Positions 23,671 through 35,920 of a stretch of DNA of 64,000 nucleotides are shown here, piece after piece. Under the pieces are notes generated by a model. That model worked only from the letters and a program-made list of their open reading frames with translations. It was not told where the DNA came from and searched no databases. Location: positions 32,080,761 to 32,144,760 of the forward strand of contig JAPTYO010000008.1 of NCBI GenBank assembly GCA_036873135.1. The letters are read 5' to 3'. Numbering within the stretch: the first letter of the stretch is position 1; each line of letters opens with the position of its first letter. The position numbers and the translations under genes are program-made. Source of the stretch: Clarkia xantiana subsp. parviflora (lineage: Eukaryota; Streptophyta; Magnoliopsida; Myrtales; Onagraceae).

Positions 23671-24735
23671 TATCATGTTGGAAGGGTGGCCGTGTGGGTC
23701 TTATGTCCCTTTTCGGTTGTAGGGGTTGTCCTTATAGATCTTTCTCTTTCCATATGTAAGGGTTGTCCTGTGGATCTTCGCCTTATCATATCTCAGAGTT
23801 TTCCTTTTGGATCTTTCCCTTTTTGGTTGGAAGTGTGGTCATGTGGGTCTTATGTCCATTTTCGGTTGTAAGGGTTGTCCTTATAGATCTTCCTATTTCA
23901 ATATGTAAGGGTTGTTCTGTGGATCTTCACCTTATCATATTTCAGAGTTGTTCTTTTCGTTCATCCCCTTTTCGGTTGGAAGGGTGGTCGTGTGGGTCTT
24001 ATGTCTCTTTTCGGTTGTAAGGGTTTTCCTTATAGTTCTTTCTCTTTCCATATGCAAGGATTGTCCTGTAGATCTTCCCCTTATCATATTTCAGAGTTGT
24101 CTTTTTGGATCTTTCCCTTTTCAGTTGGAAGGGTGGCCCTGTGGGTCTTATGTCCCTTTTCGGTTGTAAGGGTTTTCCTTATAGATCTTCCTATTTCCAT
24201 ATGTAAGGGTAGTCCTGTAGATCTTCCACTTATCATATTTCAGATTTGTCTTTTTGGATCTTCCTCTTTTAGGTTTGAAGGGTTGTCCTTATAAATCTTC
24301 CACTTTCCATATGTAAGGGATGTCCTGTGGATCTTCCCCTTATCATATTTCAGAGTTGTCTTTTTGTATCTCCCCATTTTCAGTTAGAAGGGTGGCATTG
24401 TGGGACTTTTGTCCCTTTTCGGTTGTAAAAGTTGTCCTTATAAATCTTCCTCTTTCCATATGTAAGGGGTGTCCAGTGGATCTTCCCCTTATCATATTTC
24501 AGAGTTGTGTTTTTGGATCTTCCCCTTTCCTGTTGGAAGGGTGGCCATGTGGGTCTTATGTCCCTTTTCAGTTGTAAGCGTTGTCCTTATAGATCTTCCT
24601 CTTTCCATATGTAAGGGTTGTCCTGTGGATCTTCCCCTTTTCATATTTAAGAGTTGGGATTTTGGATATTCCCCTTTTCGGTTGGAATGGTGGCCCTGTG
24701 GGTCTTATGTTCATTTTCGGTTGTAGATGACGCCT
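23671..24735. repeat. R2 higher-order repeat of Tat-N, unit C
   Basis: About seven 149-bp copies; starts of similar peptides are spaced exactly 149 bp apart (for example 23763 and 23912, 24320 and 24469), confirming the period. Confidence 0.9.
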
Positions 24736-26526
24736 CCTCTTTTGTGTGTGATGGTGCCTCTCTCCTTTCCCTTATTCCCTGAAAAGCATTTGATTCATTT
24801 TGTGCTATTTTCATTTCTTACAGAAAGAAAAGTCTAAGTGGAGTCCGTAGATATCCTTTTTGTAATAATAAATTATATAATGGAAGTGGATATTCCCTTT
24901 TCCATTCTGTTGTAGAACTTCTTCGAATGTTCTCCACTGAAAGTGTAAGTGGATATCTGCCATTCCTCATCTTGCAGTCGGTATAAGTTGTGGATGTCGC
25001 CTTATGAGGGCGGTCACTGTTGCCTCCAACACAGGAGCGAATCCTTGTAGTGGGTTTATGTTGTATCCTTCCTTTGTGGTTTCCATCGGAAGGAGTCACG
25101 CCACATATTCGCGTGGCATTCTATTTCCGGGTGGACTATCAAGCACCGGATCACATGGTGCCCCCTAGTTGCTTGGTAGTTGCACCGTTTGTTCTTGTTT
25201 AGCCTGTTAATGCATATCTTCCTGTTTTTCGTTTGGGTGCCGAGAACTTGTTCGTTTGGTGCCCCCCAAGTTGCTCGGTCTCCTTACTCATTTTTGCTCT
25301 TTGAGCATGCATTTCTTATATGCATCTTCTAGAATTGGCGACGGGGGTGGGGTCTTTCAGTTTTGATATTCGTTACTGTTTCTTCCCTTGACTCTTCGTA
25401 GGTGTTGGTTTGGCGTGGTGCCCCCATCCATGTGTTGTTCGCACCCTTAGGTGTAGAATGTTGGTTTTGCAAATCCAATATCCTTTTAACACTGGAGTTA
25501 TTGTTGATCCTTGCGATGAGCATAGGTTTGGTGGTGCCCCCTCATTTAGTGCTACCCCTCACTGGAAGTAAAGGGAGGTGTTTGCCTTGCAAGCTGGGTT
25601 GAATTGGTATTCCCAGCTTTGGCAGCGGGTTGTCTCGTCCTTTGGGCGGGCGTGCTTCAGGTGTGTGAACTGCTGTACATAGATATATAGTAGGATGGGA
25701 TTCTATATGATGGCATTCCATATGGTTTCCATGGAAAGGCATATCATATTAGAAATCCTGGGATGGGATTCTCTCAAAGTAGACGCAACAGGCCTTGCTG
25801 GTTGTAGTGGCCTTCCTTGTTTGGGGTTATCCTTTTGCTCATAGTGGGGAGACGAGTATGCATGCACTCTCTCTGCTATCATTGGTGATGCTCCCCCCCC
25901 CCCCAATGTATGTGGTTTCTCTTACTAATGCCATATTCTTCTGGGGATGGAGTTATTGATCATCTCACCCCCTCTTAGTGTTGTCACATCCTTCACAGAG
26001 TGGCTGTTGTTCTGTGATCACCTCTAGTTGCCCCCTATTAATGTGCTCTAGAAGAGCTACCCTAGGTACATTCATGGACGGATGGGAGGGTGTTGCTCAT
26101 CCTTATGGAGTGGTTTTTGTTCTGTTCCCTCCTCATCTTGTCCCCTATTGGCATAATCTGGAAGAGCTTCTATGGGTGCAATTTTGTTGTAGCCACTTCA
26201 TTTGCCTTCTGGCTAGTTCTTGGGTGTTTGGGTGTTGCCCCCATTAGAGGCTTGTCCTTTATTAGGGGTGAGGGAGGTAGTTGTTGATTTACTACCGACT
26301 GTGGTGTCTTGAAGCTTGATGGAGTGTTATCCAAGGAGTGTTGTTCTCCATTGGACGACGGTTGCTTAACATCCTTTGGTTGTTGCCCCCAGATGCTAGG
26401 CTCCTGGAGACCCACGGTAGGCACCTTACTCTGTCGCTCGCTTGTTCTCTTGGACCCCCTTATTTAATGCCATCGAGCCAAGTAGTAGGCTACGTGCTTT
26501 TTGCTCAAATCCGCAGACGGAGCCAA
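24736..26526 (-). mobile_element. Tat-N internal region, unit C
   Basis: Paralogue of 14801-16643. The decayed gag-like frame is at about 26170-26470 and the primer-site candidate at 26508-26526. Confidence 0.6.
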
Positions 26527-27375
26527 TATTTGCATACGAGTTTCCTTCGTGGGCTTCTCCTTCCATTCTTTCCTTCTTCCTGGGCTTCTCTTTCTAGTAC
26601 TCCCGCTCCGTGGGATTCTCCGTCTAGTATTTCCGCACCTTGGACTTCTTCTTCTCGTATGCCCACTCCGTGGGCTTCTCCTTCTCGTATACCTGTAGCT
26701 GGGCACCGGGGAGGGGGTTCCCGGTAAGAACACTGTTTGTACACAGTGTCCTGAATGCCTTCTTTCTTCGGACCTCCGCCCTTCCTTCTCCTCAAGATAC
26801 CTGCAAAAGGGGCAATACCGAGACCCAAAGGGGGGGAGGGGTGGTGCTCGGTGTGCCCTCTCCGATGCTTAAATGAGTATATGCTTTAGGGATAGGTAAC
26901 GAGCTTAGAGTGAGAGTGATAGCAAGATTCCGTTCAAATGAGGAGCGGAGGTCTCTATTTATAGAATTCCTATTGGACCACCCCGGTTTCGGTGATTTCC
27001 TGATCCGGTTGTGGCAGTTTCGTAATATAAGTTGCCCTTGACCGTAAATATGGTGCACTTGACCTCGGTTTGAACGTAGATGAGATTGATATGGCTAAGT
27101 GTTAATATGTGGTCTCCAAGGGCAAGCCCCGGACGAAATATCGTCCGGGGGTAACGGTCCGGGCGAAGGGGACTCGCCCGGACGGAGGAGGGGGGGGGGG
27201 GGGGGGGAGTACCCGGACGGGTACCCCTAGTGCCTTGCTCCGAATACCCGAGCAAGGGTCCCTTGCATGGGTTACCTCCGAGTGGTCTATCTACTCGGGG
27301 CCTTCCCGAGTGGTTTTTGCCACTCAGGGTGTTTTTTGGCCGTATGTGTTGGCCCTCGGGTGTCCATTTTCCAAG
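26527..27375 (-). mobile_element. Tat-N LTR, copy 4 (right end deleted)
   Basis: Same as copies 2 and 3; 18-G run at 27190-27207, AGCATCGGAGAG motif at 26858-26873 and TATTTATAG near 26957. Fused to copia LTR at CCAAG/AGGAGC. Confidence 0.8.
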
Positions 27376-27584
27376 AGGAGCAAAGTGGACAAAAGTCCAC
27401 TTTGCCCTCTCATCAAGTTCAGCCGGCCTTAGAGTCTGGGAGGCCCAATTATGGGCCTCTCATGTCAATTGGGATTTTAGTCCTAGCCCAAAATTCCTAA
27501 TGTGACATTACACATTTTCCTTAGGTACCAGACTTTTATTTGATGGGCTCCCAATTACGGCGGTCCAATCTCCAAATTGCAACA
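27376..27584 (-). mobile_element. copia LTR fragment (209 bp), unit C
   Basis: Right part of the copia LTR originally split by Tat-N. On the minus strand CCAGGGATG precedes TGTTGCAATTTGG, a polypurine tract/LTR start, so this is the 3' LTR of the pol that follows. Confidence 0.8.
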
Positions 27585-28255
27585 CATCCCTGGTTAAAAG
27601 TTTAGTTAATGGATCCGCCATCATACTCTCGGTGGACAAGTATTCTGTGTAATTAATTTGTACTCAATCATATTCTTAGCATAATTGTATTTCAAATCAA
27701 TGTGTTTTGTCCTGCTATGGTAATTAGGATTCTTAACTGCTGTAATTGCTGCTTGACTGTCAGAGTATACTTTCACAGGCTTACCCCCATCCTCGATGCC
27801 AAGTAATGTAGTTAAGTGCCTTCTAAGCCAAACCGCTTCCTGTGCGTTCTTAGAGAGGGCCATGAATCCGGATTCCATCGTTGATAGTGGGAAACATATT
27901 TTCTTCTTGCTCATCCATGAAATTGCTGCATTAGCAAGGAGAAGTACTCCTTCTGAGGTGGACTTATGATCACTCGGATCGCCACCGTGGACGGCGTCCC
28001 TGAATCCCGTCAATTCTAGTTTTCCACCCTTATAGCACAATACGTAGTCGGCAGTACTTTTCAGGTATCGAATAATTCGTTTCACGGACTTTAAATATTT
28101 ATAGCCAGGGCATGATTGGAATCGTGTTACTAAACCCACAGCATAACATATGTCTGGACGAGGGAATTGCATGGCATACAATAAGCTGTCAATTATACTA
28201 AAGTATTCTGCACTTTTCATTTGTTCACGCTCAGCCAGGTTTTTTGGGTCGTCAC
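27585..28255 (-). pseudogene. copia RNase H domain, unit C (part of larger pol)
   Basis: The minus-strand frame from 28220 starts with the copia connection motif (SLLYAMQFPRPDICYAVGL) and runs 199 residues through ESGFMALSKNAQEAVWLRR, VYSDSQAAI and NPNYHSRTKHIDLKYNYAKN. It then loses frame near 27645, short of the ADPLTK end. It continues upstream across a small transposon (28256-28624) into reverse transcriptase. This is the most complete of the three RNase H copies and the only one still attached to the rest of pol, so it marks the ancestral right end of the triplication. Confidence 0.85.
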
Positions 28256-28624
28256 TATGGGTGTAAACGAGTCATGCTACTCGTGAGATTTTTCTGAATC
28301 CGAGTCGAGTTCGAGTTCACTGGTACTCGATTCGAGAGGTTCGCGAGCCTAATCGAGTTTTTTTCTTTTGCGTATTCAAGTCGAATTCGAGTTCATGCTT
28401 GAGTTATTCGAGCTTTAAATAATAATATTATATATGTATATATTGAGTTCAAGTCGAGTCGAGATTGAGCTCGAGCTAAAGTGCGCCGTTTACGATTTAA
28501 TTGAAAAAGGTATAACCTTATCGAGCCGAGTCGAGCCGAGCTCGAACTCGTCGAGTATGGCACCGAGTCGAGTCGAGTCGAGCTTGCCAGATACTCAGCT
28601 AGACTCGGCTCGTTAACAGCCTTA
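28256..28624. mobile_element. Small hAT-like MITE in copia pol
   Basis: Interrupts the copia pol between reverse transcriptase and RNase H. The termini are imperfect inverted repeats, TATGGGTGTAAACGAG against TAAGGCTGTTAACGAG. The flanks GTCGTCAC and GCTGTCAC could be an 8-bp duplication with two mismatches, fitting hAT. The interior is dominated by GAGTCGAGTCGAG / CTCGACTC words. Non-coding. Confidence 0.5.
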
Positions 28625-29282
28625 GCTGTCACGCTTCGACAACATGTGCCTATACGCTACCGGCGTATTCAAGGGCTTGGCATCTTGCAGTCTGAACCTT
28701 TTCAACAGTTTGTTGATATAGGATTCTTGAGAGAGACATCACCTGCGAGCAGCCCGATCCCTAGCAATCTAAATGCCTAAGATGTACGTGGCTTCTCCTA
28801 TGTCCTTCATCTCGAATACAGATGCAAGCCAGGACTTTGATTCATTCATGTAACTCACATCGTTCGCAGAAGTCATCCAAATATAATGTCAGGACGACAT
28901 ACCTTGACTCAGAGGTCTTAGTGTACACGCATGGATCCTCGTGAAGATTCACGAATCCATTTCCGACGATTTCCTCATGGAACCTCCGGTACCACTGCCG
29001 GGATGATTGTTTAAGACCGTATATCGATCTTTGGAGTTTGCAAACTTTAAATTTGTTACCATGAGTAATGAAACCCTCTGGTTGCTCCATATAGATCTCT
29101 TCCTCTAGATTTCCGTGGAGGAATGCAGTCTTTACATCCATTTGGTGCAGCTCCAGATCAAGGCTTGCAACAAAAGACAAAATGGTCCGGACTGTGGTGA
29201 AATGCACAGTCGGTGAGTATGTTTCATCAAAGTCCACTCCGTGAAGTTGGGTATATCCTTTCGCAACGAATCGAGCTTTTTA
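28625..29282 (-). pseudogene. copia reverse transcriptase
   Basis: The minus-strand frame 29237-28842 shows the classical copia reverse transcriptase sequence: DETYSPTV, then LHQMDVKTAFLHGNLEEEI, then YGLKQSSRQWYRRF, then LYLDD with the catalytic aspartates. An in-frame TAA (29280-29282) lies upstream, and a frameshift just after LYLDD (about 28865) throws the downstream sequence into another frame, where the remaining RT tail up to the MITE can be followed. Non-functional as read. A second, shorter relative lies at 62547-62835 on the plus strand. Confidence 0.9.
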
Positions 29283-30040
29283 TTGCTCGATAGTTCCATC
29301 AGTAGTGAGTTGTAGCTTTAGAACATGCTTTGCCCCTATGACTCTGCGGTTAGCATGCAAATCAACTAAAGACCACACTGAATTGGATTTCATAGAGGCG
29401 ATCTCATCCTCCATTTCTTTCCTCCATTCCTTCACTTGAGGTCCATCCATAGCTTGTTTAACTGTTACCGGTTCATCAACCGAAGTCAGAGTGAACAATT
29501 CACCTCTTTCGATGGGACACTTCTTGGGAGAAGTTCGATGCCTTTGACTACGTCTAGGCTCGTTAGTCCCATATTGAACTTGAAGATTGCTCCAACTAGG
29601 AATGATGCTCGTTGTCGGTGCAATACTCCCAGTGGGAAAAAGAGAGTTACTTGGACCTTCACCAACAACTTTTCTTGGACGACCTCTTGGTCTCGGGATT
29701 CTATCTCCGAGATTAATTCCACGGTTGCTAAGACCAGGAAACAAGTTGGTTGTACCACTCCAACTGTACCCAGTAGGTAGTTGAGGTAATATAGGATTTT
29801 CATCCAACGGTTCAGCAACATGATTATCAGGTTCGACTTGATTCGCACCTGCAACAACAGTGATCTGAGTGGTTGTAGTGACTCCTCCCAGATTTATTAT
29901 GAAAATGTCTCCATTCTTATTTACCATGTCGTTCACTTGTGTTGCTGCCTCAAATCTCCCAGTCGAAGTAAGTGGGACCTGATCATCATCATCCTGCTCT
30001 ATTTCGATGAAGACTTCATTTGTTTTGATGTTATAAAGTA
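29283..30040 (-). pseudogene. copia integrase C-terminus / RT connection region
   Basis: The minus-strand frame 29936-29280 (218 residues) contains a G/P/R-rich linker (RIPRPRGRPRK) and then the conserved entry to copia RT (KEWRKEMEDEIASMKSNSVW, then RVIGAKHVLKLQ). The integrase zinc finger and DDE core that should lie further upstream are absent; sequence beyond about 30040 is non-coding, so pol is truncated on this side. The homologous plus-strand copy is at 61880-62545. Confidence 0.75.
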
Positions 30041-30640
30041 ATGGAAATTTGACCTCAAATAAAGCAACGTCTCATGTTTGACCACGCCACCAATCTCATG
30101 TTCGAGCTACCACACACATGTATACTATAGAGATACTTTTCACTACTCTTCCTGTACAATGTGTGTCTGCTTTACAACCATAATGTCGCAAGTTGGTAAG
30201 ATCCGTCTCATTACCAGACTATAGCTTACATGGTGTTGTGGCAACCGATATTGTAGGAAAAGAGTTCTAGATGAGTTAAATTCAACATCATATCATCCTA
30301 GAGGGAGATATTGAGAGTTGAGCTAAAGACATCATGTTTCAGACTATGTCCTTGAAGTGTATGATTTTGAAAGAATGCTCCGCCAATCTTATCGTTAAAT
30401 GCGTATAATCGGATAGTCACTTGACAGACAATATCCTTTTCATTGCATACTCATTTTCAAAGGTTTTGTCCACATTTATATTGTCCATTAAGTTTTCACC
30501 TTGTGCAACAATTGATTCTTTGCGAGATCGTAGTAGCTACATCCTCTCGTTTTATGGAATCAATGAGTAAAAACTGAAATGGGTCTTAAATGCAATTGAA
30601 AATTTATATCAAGCATCAGATCAAAAATACTCCGCATTAA
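30041..30640 (-). mobile_element. Degraded copia internal sequence
   Basis: No coding frame. Similar, in reverse orientation, to about 61440-61870 upstream of the plus-strand copia pol fragment, including a shared stretch with CAACAATTGATTCTTT. Confidence 0.5.
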
Positions 30641-32700
30641 ATTTGTACTTTGAATCGATGTGTCCCATATATGGAGGAACTAGCGCGTGACGCCATATCA
30701 CTAGTTATTACACATGGTGAAATCGTTTTGTTTCCAAAATTTCATTTAATTGGTTTCGCACATGTTCATCATTACGATTTTATTAATTTAATGGAGTACT
30801 AGCAATAGAGTATATCTAAATTAGTCGTTTTAGTTATGCAATCGATGGGGGTTACAATGAATTGGAGTATGCGTAATCGTTTCATTTATTCGGCCTCTTG
30901 TCATGGCCGGAATTTTGGTTCTTAAACCGTACGTTTGGATTTTAGTTTCGGATCGTTCCCCTTGACCGGGCCGATTACTGGTATGTTAATTGTATTTCGA
31001 ATCGAATAACAATTACTTTAGTCAGTTCCGAATCTCAAATAACCAAAATCATTAATTCAAATGAACGATGAAATATGAAACGACAATGATGAGATTCTTA
31101 ATTTGAGGATCGCATTTTCGATCCATGTTCATCGCACAGATTGTCGAGAACTCTGAGTCATGTCAAACACCACATCTAAAAAAATTCACAAGTGAATCAA
31201 ATCAGATGATATGTTTCTAAATAAAACATTTTCAGCTTTATATACATTACATACGAGGCGTACTTTATCTACAGTGTTTGTCCCACCGGATATTCGTATA
31301 GGACCTCCGTGGTCCGGTTCTCTCTATGAAATATGGAAATCATGCTTGACTTCCCTCAATGTCTTGTGGTGATTCATGAATTTGGTTTCCATTTTTCCTT
31401 GGCTACTGCACTTGAATAGACTCATGGTAAGTGAGCCCAATCATCGTCATACAACCATGAAAGGGGATACCTCTTCAATATGAGAAATGTTCTCCTCCAT
31501 GTTGACCTTTCATTCTGAAGGTCTCGAGAGAATTTTACAGTAGCATCCATGGAGAGAATACCATTCTCAACCATAAACATTTCTAGCTTCAGCGGTCTTG
31601 CTTCCACCGAAGCGGACGCAAAGGAAACACCAAAGTTGTAATGTTGTGTGGCTGCAGTCGAAGTCTCCTTCAATCCCTTTGTCCAAGGTTGAAAATATCA
31701 CCACTAACGATTTTAGATCATCAAAGAACTTACTCCCATGATTTGGGAAACAGATTACCACATTCATCCGTCATCATCGATGTAATACGAACTCCAACAT
31801 TTATCCGTAGGTTTCCTCTCCGCTTTCGGAATCGCAACAGAGATGAGTTTAACACACACCCATTATATTCATCATATCATACATTATCAAGATTGCGTGG
31901 AATTTAGAGATGCATTCTATCAGCCATATTCACACATTGATAATCATGCATAATCAGGGAGACAATAATATTTTGAAAAAGAATGATTGCATACATCAGA
32001 TATCTATGAGATAAAAGGTGATTAATAATGATTCCTTAGACATCCAACAGAACCGACCACCAGTAAACCGAGGGAAGGGGGCCGTGAAAGAGTTCACATT
32101 AGCGTCGTCTCCTTTTTAATAGATCAGTCTTTTAAAACGGTTTAATCGCTTTTACCGGAACATGAGATTTTAAAACAGCCGATCTTGGCTTTCCCAATGC
32201 CTTTTTTAAAAAGTTTCGAGGATTTCATATTTGCACACACAATTCTACTACACAAGCAAATCATCATGCGCAGATCACATCCACGAAACAATTCACTCAT
32301 CATGCATACGCGTCATGCAATTAATGTTCTGAGTAGCTCATGCTAGCCTATATAATTCTACTTCACAAGTAAATTATCACATGCTTGTAAATCCTCAACA
32401 TTCATGCATACGCATCATGCGTGATCACACCATATCTAACATGCATATTTGGAAAATGATTTTCGATTTTAAAACATTTGGGGCTGACTTACAATTCATG
32501 CTATCAATTAAACATGTGTACTTCTAGACATGAATCCTAGGCATTTACAACCATCACATCATGTCTATCCTAATGCGCAACTCATTAATTGAAAATCAGG
32601 GCTCTGCCCACAACATGCAATATCCAGCTAGCTTGACATAGTCAAGACGACAGTTCTAATCATGCAATAATATCAATTAAATAGCAATTGAAATTTAGCC
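30641..32700 (-). repeat. Tandem 2.1-kb copia segment, copy 1
   Basis: From the TTTGAATCGATGTGTCC region to the end of a leader-like stretch. The whole segment is repeated in the same order at about 32740-34830. It contains a gag-like frame and the leader segment that follows it in the copia element at 1-4.4 kb. Confidence 0.65.
31422..31765 (-). pseudogene. copia gag-like fragment, copy 1 of tandem segment
   Basis: Two overlapping minus-strand frames share the gag-like pattern seen at 1136-1653: LQLWCFLCVRFGGSKTAEAR in one, then ERSTWRR and KRYPLSWLYDD in the other. A frameshift lies around the GGSKTAEAR region (about 31570-31600). The N-terminal part upstream is degraded. Confidence 0.5.
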
Positions 32701-34830
32701 CGATGAAAATTCAGCACATCATCATTTAAACACTTCATTATTAAATTCATACTTTGAAACGATGTGTTCCTTTTTCGAGGTCCATTTGCGCGAAGCGCAA
32801 TTTTAATGAAGTTTTAACCCTTGGTTAAATCGTTTCATTTCTGAATTTAATTTAATCCAATCGGTTTCGCACATGATCATCATTACAGATTATTTCATTC
32901 AATGGAATACTTAATAATTAAGAAATACTAAATATTTCGATCTAGCTACGCAATCGATGTGTATGTTCAGTTCAGTTGTCCTGACTGAGATGACGGAGTA
33001 TGTGAATCGTTTCGTTTTATTCGACCACTTTTACCTGGCAGAAATTTCGTTTCGGATCGATCCTGTTTAACCGGGTCGATTAGTTTTGACAAGTAGATCA
33101 CATTTCGAATCGAACGGAAACTACTTTATTCAATAAATCCGAATCTCGAAATAACCAAGAATTTAGTAACTCAAATGAACGATAAATGAAAATGGTAGGG
33201 TTCTTGATCTGAAGATCGCGTATTTGATCCATGATTGTCGCATAGATAGTCGAGAACTTTAAGCAATGTTGAACATCTCATCTGAGTAAATTCATGAGTG
33301 AATCACGTCAAATGATCTGTGTCTGTATAAAACATATTACCGCTTCATACACATGACTTACGAGGCGTACTTGAGACGCACTTTATCAACATGGTTAAAC
33401 CCACCGGATTATCGTATAAGACCTTTATGGTCCAGTTCTCTCTATAATATGCGGATCATGGTTGACTTCTTTCGAACCAAGTATGGTGAGGAGAGAAGGT
33501 TTCCCTTTTACTGTTGTGGTTACTGTACTTAATTAGGCTCAAGTTCATTGAGTCCTATCAATATCAGAAAACCATATACATCTTTTTCATGTTGACCTTC
33601 ATTCTGAAGATCCGATGAGGGTTTTACGCCAACATCCATGAAAAGAGAGAAGATCATCACGTTTAACCGAAACGTTTAGCTTTTGCATCCTTGCTTCCAC
33701 CGAGGTAGATACAAAGAGATACTAAGTTGCAACATTGCCTGAGCAATTGAAGTCTTCTTCAACCCCCCCTTTTTTACCAAGGTTGAATGTATTACCACAT
33801 ATGCGTTCAGATCATCAAAGAACCTACTCCCATGTTTGGTGAAACAAATTATTACATTCGTCTCTCATTGTAAAAATCATACAGACTACCATATTCATCC
33901 GTAGTTGTCCTCTCCACTTTTCGAAATCGTAGTAGAGAGTTCAACACGTGCTCTTTTTTATTCATCATGATTCATAACATCAAGATTGTGAGGAATACCG
34001 AATCACACTAACTCAACCAATTCATACTAACACATCTATGATTATTCAAAAATCAGGGGACAATAACATTTTGAGAATGAATTGCATACATCAAATATCT
34101 ATTAAGATGGAATCCGACAAATAATGATTCCTCGGTCATCTAAACCAACCGACCACCAGTAAACCAATAAAAGCTGGCTGTGAAAGAGTTCACATCATCG
34201 TCGTCTTCCATCCAATAGATCAGTCTTTTAAAACGGTTTTAATCGCAAATTACCGGAACGGGAATTTTAAACAAGCATACCTGATCTTGGCTTTCCCAAG
34301 GCCCTTTTTATTTTGGAAAAATATTCCGATGAATTCACTCATCCATACATAATTCTACTATCCACGTAAATTATCATACGCCAGTAACATTCATCACATA
34401 AACCACGCTCATTCTTACGGGTCATGTGTCTAATGTTCCGAGGAACTCATGCTTGCATACATAATTCTACTTCCAAGTAAATTATCAAATGCAGCTACAT
34501 CCTCAACATTCTAGCATACATGTCAAACATGTAACATTCACATCCATCATACACATCTAGGGACTGGTTTTCAATTTTAAAATAATTTTAAATATTATGG
34601 ATTGATTTGCAATTCATGCTTATATTCAATCACGCAACATTCTAGACATGAACCCTAGGCATTTTCAACCATCACAGCATGTCTATCCTATTGCGCATTC
34701 ATATATTTAACCAGAACTCCGCCCACAATATGCAATATCTAGCTAGCTTGACTCAGTCAAGACAACATTTCTAACCATGCATAAATATATATTGAATGAT
34801 AAACAATTGCAATTCAGCCCACCAATTTAA
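32701..34830 (-). repeat. Tandem 2.1-kb copia segment, copy 2
   Basis: Diverged duplicate of 30641-32700 in direct orientation. The equivalent gag-like area (about 33520-33960) can be followed at the DNA level only; stops and indels in all frames make it unreadable. Confidence 0.6.
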
Positions 34831-35198
34831 CCAGTCCCAAAACATGTACCACCGAGATCCATCCCCATAATCGAAACAAGGCATAAAGGTTAGCAAACCT
34901 TGAGCACTGTGTAGGCCTATTAAGGTTCAAAACATTTGGATTTTAAAACTTGACCTCCCTATTTTAATTGACTTGAATTCGTTTTTTAAAAATACGGTTC
35001 GGTTCAGTCAATTTCGGTCCGGTTTGGTCTGGTTCAGTTTGGTCCCGAAAAATTCGGTTCGGGTCCGGTTTGAAAAAATCCTGTTCGGTCCGGTTTTAAT
35101 TTTAAAATTTGGTTCAGTCCGAACCGGTCCAATTAAAAATAGGGTTCGGTTCAACACACAAAGCTGGTTCGGTTAGATCCAATTAGTTACCCCGGTCC
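34831..35198 (-). mobile_element. copia leader, left part, with GGTTCGG block
   Basis: Continues the leader; GGTTCGG/GGTCCGG words at about 34990-35190. It is cut at 35198 by the Tat element and resumes at 45775, where the text lines up with the uninterrupted leader at 2800-3000. Confidence 0.7.
35194..35198. repeat. Target-site duplication GGTCC (left)
   Basis: Identical to 45770-45774 on the other side of the Tat element. Confidence 0.85.
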
Positions 35199-35920
35199 TG
35201 TTGCGTCCTGGATGAACTGGGTCGTGGGGACGCGTCTGTTCGTATGGTTGTGCGGGTTTTCGGGCTGTAACCCTTCGTCTGAAAGAGGTTTGTGTCACTG
35301 ACGAGTGTTCGGTTGATTCACGGAAAGGTCTGTGTCTCAAAGCGCGGTTGTGTCTCAGGGGGACATCTGAGTCTCAGAAGGCGGTGGTCTGTGCACAAAT
35401 CCGGATGTCTGGGCGACGATTCCTGCACAAAGGACCGGTGCTAGCACGGAGAGGGGGGGTGGTGCTAGCGGAGCCCTCTCCGAAGCTTAAGTCACTATAG
35501 GGCTAAAAGAGTAATTATAGAGAGAGAAAATATTTCTAGAGAGAGGTCAGAGCTCAAAATACCAAAGTTGGGCAAATGAGAGGATGTGTGAAAATGGGTG
35601 GCCAAGGTCTCCTATTTATAGGCTTCTTTGAGACCGGACCCGGTTTTAAAGCGGTTTGATGACGGTCCAAAAGCAAGCGGTAACCGTCATCATCATAGGT
35701 AATATGCGAACTTGACTTCTCTTCATGTAACGGTAATCGCGTAAATGGTAATCGCGAAATACCCGTAGTGCAATCCGGAGGTCCGGTCCGGATGCGCGTA
35801 AATGCACTTCCGGACCGTTTTTACCCCTTGGGAGACGTTTTTCAAGTTGTGATGTGATTTTCGGCGTGTTTGCGAGGCCCGAAACGTAAATACGAACCCG
35901 AATTGGACACATATCCATCA
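35199..35920 (-). mobile_element. Tat element, 3' LTR (722 bp)
   Basis: Plus text TGTTGCGTCC to ATATCCATCA. Minus-strand TATA box at 35611-35620 and AGCTTCGGAGAGGG motif at 35474-35491. It pairs with 44971-45769. A polypurine tract (minus-strand CTCGGGGGCAAG) lies at 35921-35932. Confidence 0.9.
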
